From NIOZ-UU35 sp964344175 (GTDB lineage: Bacteria; Chloroflexota; Anaerolineae; Anaerolineales; UBA11858): a DNA stretch of 64,000 nt. The notes beneath the pieces were generated by a model. The model had not been told where the DNA came from and made no database searches. It worked only from the letters and a program-made list of their open reading frames with translations. The DNA lies in NCBI GenBank assembly GCA_964344175.1, contig CAYFMI010000006.1, forward strand, positions 1 through 64,000. The letters run 5' to 3'. Both the position numbers and the translations under genes were made by a program. How positions within the stretch are numbered: the first letter of the stretch is position 1; the number at the start of each line of letters is the position of its first letter. Below, piece by piece: positions 25,277 to 32,510 of the stretch.

Positions 25277-25960
25277 ATGGGCAAATTTCTACGTTTCATC
25301 GGCATTTTGTTTTTGAGTATTTCGGCGCTTTTTAACCTGGCAGGTGGAGCGGGCACAACTTGCGTCGCGCTTAACCCTGTGGGCTATGGCCCCAAATTCG
25401 CCGCGATTGCTCAATTCCAATGGCTGTACCTTCTTTTTGTCATTATCACATTTGCCTTTGGTATGATGATGGTGCGGGGTGTAATTCTGGTTATCAAGGG
25501 GCGCGAGAACGCCTATCGCTACAGCATGATCTCCATGATCGGGGCAACCGTCGTTGGTGTCATCCACATGATCGCCTCGCGCGCCCTGCGCGGCAGTTCC
25601 ATGCCGGTGGATGGCGTGGTCTATGCCACCATGCTGACTCTAAGCATCTTCTTGATCTTCAAGATCCCCGGCGTATGGGAGAAGGTGGATTTCACCAAAG
25701 CGAAGAAAAAGGAAACCCATCAGGCGGGCGGCGCGGCGGCTATTATCGTCGGCGGGCTGTGCTTTACCATGCCATACCTGATGGCCGGGACTCACACCAT
25801 CAACGGCGTCAACTACGGCGACGCCTTCCACCTGACGCTGACCGGGCTGGGGTGGGGGTTGGTGCTGCTGGGGTTGGGGGTAATCGTTAACGCCAGACGA
25901 GCGGAATCTCATCTACTGATTTCAATCAACGATCGAAACTCTCAGTCTAGCGCATCGTAA
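25277..25960 (+). CDS. polytopic membrane protein (type A paralogue)
   Basis: A 227-aa protein with about six membrane segments; family not recognised. The ATG at 25277 follows AGGAGG with good spacing, whereas an upstream in-frame start at 25226 has none. The central IPGVWEKVDF motif resembles WPGIWEKV at the end of the protein at 19123-19905, and membrane histidines are present in GVIHMIASR and DAFHLTLTG. It closes the locus; repeats follow. Confidence 0.7.
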   Translation: MGKFLRFIGILFLSISALFNLAGGAGTTCVALNPVGYGPKFAAIAQFQWLYLLFVIITFAFGMMMVRGVILVIKGRENAYRYSMISMIGATVVGVIHMIASRALRGSSMPVDGVVYATMLTLSIFLIFKIPGVWEKVDFTKAKKKETHQAGGAAAIIVGGLCFTMPYLMAGTHTINGVNYGDAFHLTLTGLGWGLVLLGLGVIVNARRAESHLLISINDRNSQSSAS

Positions 25961-25975
25961 AGCTAGAACTTAGCA

Positions 25976-26039
25976 AAGGTGCGATGCACTTGGCACATCG
26001 AGTGCAGCCTATAAATGACTAAAAAAAGTGCGTTGCACC
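25976..26039. repeat. second copy of the AGGTGC/GCACC inner repeat
   Basis: AGGTGCGATGCACTT and AAGTGCGTTGCACC reproduce the inner inverted pair of the element at 5503-5626. The ACTAGTGCTC outer ends are not preserved. Confidence 0.5.
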
Positions 26040-26060
26040 AAAAACAAACTTCACAGAGTC

Positions 26061-26113
26061 AGGAGTTACGCACTTGCACAGGAATATTCCGAAAATAGTG
26101 GTGCGTAAGTCCT
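26061..26113. repeat. MITE-like palindromic repeat, copy 3 (short)
   Basis: AGGAGTTACGCACTTGCACAGG at one end and GTGCGTAAGTCCT at the other, with little interior. It directly follows the other repeat type. Confidence 0.7.
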
Positions 26114-26155
26114 GTGCGTTTTTAAGTTGTCCCAATATCCAAGGAGGCTTACATT

Positions 26156-26662
26156 TTGATCAAGAACATGAAGCCAGCTGCGCCTAAGAAATGGCTCTAT
26201 CTCACCGCCGGAGCAATGTGGTCGGCTGTCGGGTTGTGGCTGTGTTGGCTGGCCTATGGTTGGCTGGCATTGTCTGAGCGAAACACAATCATCGCCATGT
26301 CATCGGCGGGTTTCATCTTGGCGATGCTGATCTACACCTTTGGTTTCTCACTTCTTGCCAACCGCAACATTTATCGGATTAACCAGTATACCCAAGAACG
26401 CGTTTGCATCTTCGCTTTTCAGAGTTGGAGCAGCTATCCGCTGGTGGCCTTCATGATCGCATTGGGGATTTTCTTGCGCACATCTTCATGGATCCCCAAA
26501 CCCTATTTGGGGGCTATGTATCTAGGCATTGGCGGCAGTTTATTTTTGGCAAGTTTTCACTATTATCGCTATCTGGCTGAAAGCAATAAGCAACCCAACA
26601 AAGGCAAACGCAAGTCGAAGCCCCAAACAAAACCCAAGAAAAAGAAGAAGAAAAAGAAATAA
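26156..26662 (+). CDS. small membrane protein with lysine tail
   Basis: A 168-aa protein with about four membrane segments and a very basic C-terminus made almost entirely of Lys with some Pro, Gln and Arg. No family recognised. A TTG start at 26156 has AAGGAGG at ideal spacing; an ATG at 26168 is the alternative. Ten bases separate it from the DUF423 gene, so they are likely co-transcribed. The basic tail could contact membrane phospholipid heads or RNA. Confidence 0.65.
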   Translation: MIKNMKPAAPKKWLYLTAGAMWSAVGLWLCWLAYGWLALSERNTIIAMSSAGFILAMLIYTFGFSLLANRNIYRINQYTQERVCIFAFQSWSSYPLVAFMIALGIFLRTSSWIPKPYLGAMYLGIGGSLFLASFHYYRYLAESNKQPNKGKRKSKPQTKPKKKKKKKK

Positions 26663-26671
26663 GGAGATACT

Positions 26672-27061
26672 ATGGAACGCTATTTCTTCGTCATTGGCTC
26701 TGTCTTCGCCGGATTAGCTGTAGCAGCAGGCGCGTTTGGCGCGCATGGATTGAAAGAACTGGTCACCCCCGAACGATTGGCAACCTGGGAGAAAGCCGTC
26801 CGTTATCAGATGTATCATGCCCTGGCGCTGATGTTCATTGCCTGGGCGGTCACGCAGTGGTGGAACCGCACGAACACCTTCCGAGCGGCGGGTTGGTTTT
26901 TCGTATTGGGGATTCTTCTGTTTTCGGGCAGTTTGTATTACCTTGTCCTCAAAGGCGATCTGACTTTCAAGGGCATCAGCCTGGGGATGGTCACCCCGAT
27001 TGGCGGTGTGTTCTTCGTGATGGGCTGGCTGGCTATGGTTGTGGCGGCCTGGCGGGGCTGA
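26672..27061 (+). CDS. DUF423 family membrane protein
   Basis: A 129-aa protein with four membrane segments. The N-terminal GAFGAHGLKELVTPERLATWEKAVRYQMYHALAL-like region, recognisable by GAFGAHGL and the YQMYHAL motif, and the closing TPIGGVFFVMGWLAM are typical of DUF423 (E. coli YgdD). The function of the family is unknown. An AAGGAG site precedes the ATG. The 3' end overlaps the convergent carotenoid gene by 29 bases. Confidence 0.9.
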   Translation: MERYFFVIGSVFAGLAVAAGAFGAHGLKELVTPERLATWEKAVRYQMYHALALMFIAWAVTQWWNRTNTFRAAGWFFVLGILLFSGSLYYLVLKGDLTFKGISLGMVTPIGGVFFVMGWLAMVVAAWRG

Positions 27062-27818
27062 CCGCACAGAAAGCCCACAGCACCCAAAACAGCATGGCAA
27101 CTGCGCCAATTGCTGCCGGGGCAAATAACCCGGCGTGGACAGCGCTCAACACAGTCCCGAACCCCATAACGGCGTAGCCCCAGATCGCCCAGCGATCGTT
27201 TAATCCAGCCGCATCTACTTGTGGGATGCGGCTGCTGATTTTAAGGTAGATTAGCATGGTGATAAAAGTAGTCAGCCACCAACCCCAGAAATTTTGCAGG
27301 GGAATTCCAAAATAGTCCCCGGCCTGATCCCACACCCAATGGCCGCGCTGCACCATCACCGGGTCGAGCACCAAATCCCAGGAGAGCATGATCCCACCGG
27401 TCACGGCTGCCAGCCCCAATATTCGCCAGCGCTCATCCCAGCCTCGGGGCAGAATCCAATCGGCCATCACGTAGGCCGGGTACATCATGTAAAACCACAC
27501 CATCGGGATCACATAGGGAACCAGGCCTAAAAACAGTCTCCCCAGGGAGCTGGTGTAGTGATAGTTACCAAAAATCCAACCGGTCGCTACCCCCACGCTT
27601 TCGGCAAGCAGCGTTAGCACAACGGACAATGCAAGCAGCACAAATGCACGCCTTTTTCCATCCCGGTGAACGGCGTAGAAAAAGGAGAAAGCCAACGCCA
27701 AGACAGGATGCAGGAAAAATGTCCACAATTGATAGGGCCAGCCCAGAAATAAACGGGCATAGAGATAGATTGTGAGGGTCGTATAAGCCCAGAAGAATAG
27801 GATTATCAATCGGCGCAT
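27033..27818 (-). CDS. carotenoid biosynthesis protein (CruF-like, DUF422)
   Basis: A 261-aa integral membrane protein with about seven segments. Recognisable family features are AESVGVATGWIFGNYHYT, PYVIPMVWFYMMYPAYVMAD and the LSWDLVLDPVM...GHWVW region followed by YFGIPLQNFWGWWLTTF. CruF members hydrate the carotenoid end group. It is the last gene of a minus-strand run (28821, 27821, 27033) with spacings of 7 and 2 bases, so the three are one operon. No other carotenoid genes are present. Confidence 0.8.
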   Translation of the reverse strand: MRRLIILFFWAYTTLTIYLYARLFLGWPYQLWTFFLHPVLALAFSFFYAVHRDGKRRAFVLLALSVVLTLLAESVGVATGWIFGNYHYTSSLGRLFLGLVPYVIPMVWFYMMYPAYVMADWILPRGWDERWRILGLAAVTGGIMLSWDLVLDPVMVQRGHWVWDQAGDYFGIPLQNFWGWWLTTFITMLIYLKISSRIPQVDAAGLNDRWAIWGYAVMGFGTVLSAVHAGLFAPAAIGAVAMLFWVLWAFCAVSPARPPQP

Positions 27819-27820
27819 CG

Positions 27821-28813
27821 CTATAACGCAATCCCCATGCGGTGGTAGGCTTTTCTGCGTTCGAACCCGGACTCAAGGGCCGCGGCAGCAACGGCATCCA
27901 TCCACACTGGCACAGACATCTCTACCCGGCGGCCAGAAGCCACAGAAGTAACCCGGTGCAGCAGATACCGCACCAGATAGGGGGCCAATGCGGCATGGGC
28001 AGGATCCAGGCGCGCCCATAGGGCATTGAAGCCTTTCTCGCGCAGCGGGATCGAGTACTCGCCGCGCCCAATTATCTGTCCATCTGCCGCAGAACGAATG
28101 AGAAAGTTCTCTTCGCGAACCCCTTGGGCAAACATCAACAGGGGATATAACAAGCGGATCATCAGCGGCTGGCGGAAGCGTCCCGCTTCCACCGGCTCAT
28201 AGGTGTGCATATTTGCTGGCACCAGGCGCTTTTCGAGTTCGAAGCGCGGCTGCCAATCGAATTTACGAAGATCAGACTGAAAATAACCTATGGGCAATTG
28301 CGGCATGAGTGTCGGCTCATCTGGGAAAGCTTCGAATTCAATTTGGCCGCTATAGGTTTCGAACCCCAATCGCGCGTACAGTGTGTGCGCGGGCAGGTTA
28401 CCATCAATGACGCTTAGCCAGGCCGTTTTTCCGCCTGCATCACGGATGATTTCAAGGCCCCTTTCAACCAGCTTGCGGGCAATCCCCCGGCGGCGATATT
28501 CAGGCAAAACGGCCACGGTCCCCACAATCCAAGTATGGGTGACGCCATGACGCTGCACCATCGTGACGCCAACGATAGCGCCATCTTCTTCCCAGACACA
28601 GCCGCGCAGCAGGTCGCGCACCGCCGATGAGAAGAAGCCCGCCATGCGGATCAAGGGCCAAATGCGGTGTAAGTTGCCGACAGTCTCAAGGATGTATTCC
28701 TTTTCGTCGGTTTGCACACTCCAGTGTTCGTTTTCTGGGTAATGAAAACTGGAGGCAATTAATTGGCCCAGGGGAATGATATCACGGGGGAGTTGGATGT
28801 CGCGGATACTCAT
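27821..28813 (-). CDS. GNAT family N-acetyltransferase
   Basis: A 330-aa cytoplasmic enzyme whose N-terminal half is a GNAT fold; motif A is VGTVAVLPEYRRRGIARKLVERGLEII (acetyl-CoA pyrophosphate loop in RRRGIA). The following LYARLGFETY is the usual motif B. The C-terminal 150 residues may be a second, degenerate GNAT-like half. The substrate is unknown. It is two bases upstream of the carotenoid gene and seven bases after the gene at 28821. Confidence 0.82.
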   Translation of the reverse strand: MSIRDIQLPRDIIPLGQLIASSFHYPENEHWSVQTDEKEYILETVGNLHRIWPLIRMAGFFSSAVRDLLRGCVWEEDGAIVGVTMVQRHGVTHTWIVGTVAVLPEYRRRGIARKLVERGLEIIRDAGGKTAWLSVIDGNLPAHTLYARLGFETYSGQIEFEAFPDEPTLMPQLPIGYFQSDLRKFDWQPRFELEKRLVPANMHTYEPVEAGRFRQPLMIRLLYPLLMFAQGVREENFLIRSAADGQIIGRGEYSIPLREKGFNALWARLDPAHAALAPYLVRYLLHRVTSVASGRRVEMSVPVWMDAVAAAALESGFERRKAYHRMGIAL

Positions 28814-28820
28814 TGTGCCT

Positions 28821-29735
28821 CTAATTTAATACTTCGATGTTAGGTTCCAGGGGAATACGCTCGATCAGATCTAGAAAGTCGGCTTCGGTGACATCTGATT
28901 GGGGCTTGTCTATCAGGGCAAGCAAGGTTGCTTCCATAACATTGGTGCCAAAACTACGCCCTTCGAAGCGCGGCGTAGTCGTTACTAAAATGTGCAAATT
29001 GCGCTGGCGCAATTCCTCGACATTGCGGGCGGTGGTGGTATTGGTAATGACGATTTTCCCGCTGAGGTCATCCGGCATATGCGCCCGGATGGAAACAAAA
29101 TCTCCGGCGAGAATGTCGGCGTCATCATAATAGCGGGTCCACTTTGGCTCTGGGGGGTGATCTTGAGCGGAGCCCAGGGGATAGAACCACTTAAAGGGCA
29201 TTTGCGTAATCACCGGGAGCAGCATCGCCGCCACAACCCGGACACCTGCCAAACTGCGAATAGGAATGGGCAATCCCAGTGAGAACAGGAAATCGCAAAA
29301 GGTGGTTTCACACCCCGCGCTGACCAGGGCTTCGGCCATGGCATAGCGATCGACGGCATTGGTTTTCATGGCCTTCATGCCACACAGTGTCTTTCCTTCG
29401 GCATTGAGATAACGCTCTAAAGCAGCCAGGGCACGCTGCACTAACAATCCCTTAACGCCGTTGCCGTCGCCAATTTTGCTAATTTTCACCGCATCATGAA
29501 TCTGCTTCACCTCGCGGAAAGGATAGCGCCGCGCCCCAACTGCCAGATAGAATTCCAGACCGCCCACTCCAAAAGCATCCACTTTTCCGTCGTAGGATCG
29601 ATACATCTCGACTGCTTTCTTGAGATTCCCATTCATCCCTTGCCGCGAAAGTTCGACCGGCTGCCCTAAGAACTCACACTGTGTCGTATGATCGCGTGAG
29701 GATGATCCCACGCTGATCGAAAGCACTTTTTTCAT
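28821..29735 (-). CDS. conserved protein of the type annotated as quinate 5-dehydrogenase
   Basis: A 304-aa cytoplasmic protein beginning KKVLSISVGSSSRDH, as in Thermus/Deinococcus proteins that carry the name quinate 5-dehydrogenase. I see no clear Rossmann dinucleotide motif, so that name should be treated with caution. Other conserved-looking stretches are VDAFGVGGLEFYL, KITVITNTTTARNVE-like sequence (near residue 240) and the TTTPRFEGRSFGTNVMEA segment. The ATG at 29735 has GGAGGC upstream; an in-frame extension of 67 codons overlaps a repeat and is not used. It begins the minus-strand three-gene operon. Confidence 0.6.
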   Translation of the reverse strand: MKKVLSISVGSSSRDHTTQCEFLGQPVELSRQGMNGNLKKAVEMYRSYDGKVDAFGVGGLEFYLAVGARRYPFREVKQIHDAVKISKIGDGNGVKGLLVQRALAALERYLNAEGKTLCGMKAMKTNAVDRYAMAEALVSAGCETTFCDFLFSLGLPIPIRSLAGVRVVAAMLLPVITQMPFKWFYPLGSAQDHPPEPKWTRYYDDADILAGDFVSIRAHMPDDLSGKIVITNTTTARNVEELRQRNLHILVTTTPRFEGRSFGTNVMEATLLALIDKPQSDVTEADFLDLIERIPLEPNIEVLN

Positions 29736-29774
29736 AGCTTGCCTCCAGAAACCATTGCTGCAAAGAGTAGTGAC

Positions 29775-29826
29775 AGAGCTTATGCAGTTTGATGAAAGAT
29801 ATTCCTGCGTAAGTGCGCAACTGCCA
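29775..29826. repeat. MITE-like palindromic repeat, copy 4 (inverted, short)
   Basis: Reads AGAGCTTATGCAGTTTGATG at the left and GCGTAAGTGCGCAACTGCC at the right, i.e. the family in the opposite orientation with a decayed interior. Confidence 0.55.
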
Positions 29827-29856
29827 GGTAATTCACTCATCTTACCATGATGAAGA

Positions 29857-29900
29857 ACCCCGCTGCAAGCGGCGCGGTACTCTGGCTTTTTCCGCATAAA
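29857..29900 (+). repeat. 44-bp dispersed repeat, copy B
   Basis: ACCCCGCTGCAAGCGGCG...CTGGCTTTTT matches copy A at 7906-7949 with about eight differences. It lies in the 334-base gap 29736-30069, which holds only repeats and a terminator. Confidence 0.5.
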
Positions 29901-29904
29901 TTGC

Positions 29905-29951
29905 AGGAAAACAAAACTGGGTATGCCGGATTGCATGGGTACCCAGTTTTT
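29905..29951 (-). terminator. terminator downstream of the ccm operon
   Basis: Stem AAAACTGGGTA with its complement at 29940-29950, 16-base loop, then T-rich sequence on the minus strand. It lies about 120 bases after the ccmD stop. Confidence 0.65.
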
Positions 29952-30069
29952 GAAGACTCTGGAGCGTACTTCAGAGGGCTGTCATTGCGAACTCAAAGGG
30001 GGTAGCTTTGCGCTTTCACCACCCACAGTGACAGTCTTTCGCCAATATTTCAGTGCGCCATCGAATGAT

Positions 30070-30225
30070 TTATTGATCTATCTCTTCAAGCAATTGCAGA
30101 TCTTTTTTCAGGTTGCGAAATCGCACCACAAAACTCATCAGGTATACACCCAGCACAACGGCCAAAACAGCGTACCCGGCAATCATATAATTAAAAGTAT
30201 CAGGTGTGGTTTGCTGTAATAACAT
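30070..30225 (-). CDS. ccmD: CcmD-like heme exporter subunit
   Basis: A 51-aa protein, one membrane helix (about residues 14-35, FNYMIAGYAVLAVVLGVYLM) followed by a basic-acidic tail RFRNLKKDLQLLEEI. Size, topology and the position just after ccmC match CcmD, which helps release holo-CcmE from the CcmABC complex. A TAGGAG site precedes the ATG. Sequence conservation in this family is low, so the call rests mainly on context. It is the last gene of the ccm operon. Confidence 0.8.
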   Translation of the reverse strand: MLLQQTTPDTFNYMIAGYAVLAVVLGVYLMSFVVRFRNLKKDLQLLEEIDQ

Positions 30226-30275
30226 TTTCAAACTCCTATCTTGATCAACATAAGACGGTCACTGAATAACAGTCT

Positions 30276-30974
30276 TCAGGCAGAAATCTTCAGGCGCAGT
30301 TCTTCAACTTTGGCCGCCAGCTTGCCCATACGAACCCGATGCCAGAATAAATCGACAAAGAGTACCGAGAAGGTAAACAAGCTGAAGAAAAAAGCTGTTT
30401 TCATCGGGCCGGTCATGCTGAAGCTGCCCTCGGCTCCGGGGTCACTGTTCCCCACCACAACCGGGTGAATGGTGCGCAGCAAACGAATGGAAATGAAGGT
30501 CAGGGGAACGCTGAGGAACCCCAACACAGCATAGACCGCCCCAAAGCGCGCTCTGCGGTCTGGGTCTTCAATACCCTGACGCAGCATCATGTAGGCCGCA
30601 TAAATCAACTCGACAATTGTCGCCGTTGTCAGGCGAGGATCCCACGTCCACCAGGTATTCCAAATTGGCCGTGCCCAGATCGACCCCATGATGATGGCAA
30701 TAAAGAAGAAGACGAGACTGATTTCGATGGCTGCAAGGCCAGCAATATCATATTTGCGCTCACCCTTAATGAGATAAAGCACACCGACGACCGCAGCTAC
30801 CAGAAAGCCCAGCATTCCTACCCAGGCTGTTGCAACGTGGAAGTAGAAAACTTTCTGCACCTGGCCCATCGTGCGCTCCATGGGGGCGTAGACAAACACT
30901 AACAGCACAGCCACAACAAAGAACATGGCCGTCAGGGTATCGAGGATAGATAAAAATTTAGGTTTTGATTCCAT
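30276..30974 (-). CDS. ccmC: heme exporter / heme handling protein CcmC
   Basis: Six-TM membrane protein of 232 aa that presents heme for attachment to CcmE. The tryptophan-rich WWD signature is present as WNTWWTWDPRLT (about residues 105-116), and conserved heme-ligand histidines are in FYFHVATAW and RTIHPVV. Length is as expected. It is separated from ccmB by 109 bases that contain an inverted repeat, and from ccmD by 50 bases. Confidence 0.95.
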   Translation of the reverse strand: MESKPKFLSILDTLTAMFFVVAVLLVFVYAPMERTMGQVQKVFYFHVATAWVGMLGFLVAAVVGVLYLIKGERKYDIAGLAAIEISLVFFFIAIIMGSIWARPIWNTWWTWDPRLTTATIVELIYAAYMMLRQGIEDPDRRARFGAVYAVLGFLSVPLTFISIRLLRTIHPVVVGNSDPGAEGSFSMTGPMKTAFFFSLFTFSVLFVDLFWHRVRMGKLAAKVEELRLKISA

Positions 30975-31001
30975 AAAGAAACTCCTTTAAGTTGCGGTTA
31001 T

Positions 31002-31074
31002 CAGTCGCAAGTCCTATGTCCCGTCGGCAGGCATCGAGCCAGAAACGGCGAGTTTGGGCTGGCAACTTGCGACT
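31002..31074. repeat. inverted repeat AGTCGCAAGT between ccmB and ccmC
   Basis: AGTCGCAAGT near 31003 and ACTTGCGACT near 31065 form a 10-bp stem around a 50-base interior. It may cause transcript processing inside the operon. Confidence 0.5.
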
Positions 31075-31083
31075 TGAGACTCT

Positions 31084-31767
31084 CTACTCCTCAACGACAT
31101 AATCAAAAAACATAAATGCGACAGCGATAAAGATCACATCGTACACTATGAGCAAATTAATCCAGGCTTGAATTTCGGCCCAGGCAAAACCCTGCAGAAA
31201 ACCGCCACTGGCTTTGACCGCAGCGATCAGCACCGGCACAACCAATGGGAAGAGCAAAATTGGCAGCAGAATATCGCGGGTGCGGGCCTGCACTGCCATG
31301 GTTGAGAGCAGTGTCCCTACGGCTACATACCCAATAGAGCCTAGCAACACCACCAACAACAAGCCCGGATGAAAGAGGTTGATGTTGTATAGCACACTGT
31401 AAACTGGTAAGACAATCAACTCAACGACAAACATAAACACCAGATTGCCAATAGCTTTACCAAAATAAATCGCGCTGCGATCCACCGGAGCGAGCAACAA
31501 ACCATCCAGGCAGCCGCGGTCTTTCTCGGTAGCCATCGACCGGTTGAGTCCCAATGTTCCCGCAAAGGCAAAGGTCACCCATAAAACGCCAGAGGTAACA
31601 CTGGCTCTAGCGCTGGCATCCAACTCCAGGGCGAAATTAAAAATCAAGATCACTAACAAAGCGAATACCAGCATTGCCGTGAGAAGTTCCCGGCTGCGCC
31701 ACTCAGCGGCTAAATCTTTGCGGACAACGGCAGTCAACGCCCGGAGAAAATTTCGAAGATTTTTCAT
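31084..31767 (-). CDS. ccmB: heme exporter permease CcmB
   Basis: Six-TM membrane subunit of the CcmAB ABC transporter, which powers release of heme-loaded CcmE. The 227-aa protein starts KNLRNFLRALTAVVRKDLAAEWRSRELL and shows FAGTLGLNRSMATEKDRGCLDGLLLAPVDRSAIY, recognisable CcmB sequence. The ATG at 31767 is used; a TTG at 31794 overlapping the ccmA stop with an AGGGG upstream would add nine residues and is a real alternative. It follows ccmA directly. Confidence 0.92.
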   Translation of the reverse strand: MKNLRNFLRALTAVVRKDLAAEWRSRELLTAMLVFALLVILIFNFALELDASARASVTSGVLWVTFAFAGTLGLNRSMATEKDRGCLDGLLLAPVDRSAIYFGKAIGNLVFMFVVELIVLPVYSVLYNINLFHPGLLLVVLLGSIGYVAVGTLLSTMAVQARTRDILLPILLFPLVVPVLIAAVKASGGFLQGFAWAEIQAWINLLIVYDVIFIAVAFMFFDYVVEE

Positions 31768-31790
31768 ATCTATTTCACAGGGTTGAACTT

Positions 31791-32489
31791 TCAACCCCTA
31801 AGCGCGCCTCGGTAGAATGCCAGTAAATCGTTCGGGGCGACTTCGTTTCGCCCTGCAGACGCGACTACTTTCCCTTGAGAAAGAATATCAAAGCGCGAGG
31901 CCAGGTCGGCTGTGCGCGACAAATCGTGCGATGTCATCACCACTGTGCGCCCTTTGGCCGCCACTTCGCGCAAAACGCCATCGAGCATATTGCAGGCTTC
32001 TTGATCTAAACCGGTGTGGGGTTCATCGAAGAGCATCACTTCTGGGTTGTGCAAGACAGCCCGGCCAATTGCAAGGCGTTGCTGCATGCCGCGCGAGAAG
32101 GTGCGCACCAGATCCCGGCGACGAGGGTATAGCCCCACCATTTGCAAGACTTCCTCAATGCGCCTCGGCAGGTCATCAACCGCGTACATGCGTCCATAAA
32201 AACGTAAGTTTTCTTCCGCAGTCAAATCTCCATAGAGCAAGGGCAAATGTGAAACCACACCTAGGCGGCGGCGCACTGCCGCGGCCTGATCGGGGAGGCG
32301 ATACCCGGCAATTTGCACGTCGCCCATTAAGGGACGCGAAAGCGAAGCCAGAATACGCAAGAAGGTGGTTTTTCCCGCGCCATTCGGCCCAAGCAAAGCA
32401 ACAAACTCCCCGGCTTGCACTTCAAAATCCAGCCCGCGCAATACGGTTTTTGGGCCAAATCGTTTGATGAGTTTTTTGACGATAATCAT
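31791..32489 (-). CDS. ccmA: heme exporter ATP-binding protein CcmA
   Basis: A 232-aa ATPase with Walker A GPNGAGKTT (near residue 34), signature FSRGMQQRLAI and Walker B VMLFDEPHTGLD. It works with CcmB and CcmC to release holo-CcmE. The variant signature FSRGMQ is usual for CcmA. It lies 21 bases after the embedded cytochrome gene, within the ccm operon. Confidence 0.93.
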   Translation of the reverse strand: MIIVKKLIKRFGPKTVLRGLDFEVQAGEFVALLGPNGAGKTTFLRILASLSRPLMGDVQIAGYRLPDQAAAVRRRLGVVSHLPLLYGDLTAEENLRFYGRMYAVDDLPRRIEEVLQMVGLYPRRRDLVRTFSRGMQQRLAIGRAVLHNPEVMLFDEPHTGLDQEACNMLDGVLREVAAKGRTVVMTSHDLSRTADLASRFDILSQGKVVASAGRNEVAPNDLLAFYRGALRG

Positions 32490-32510
32490 TACAGTCGTTT
32501 ATTCAGGAGC

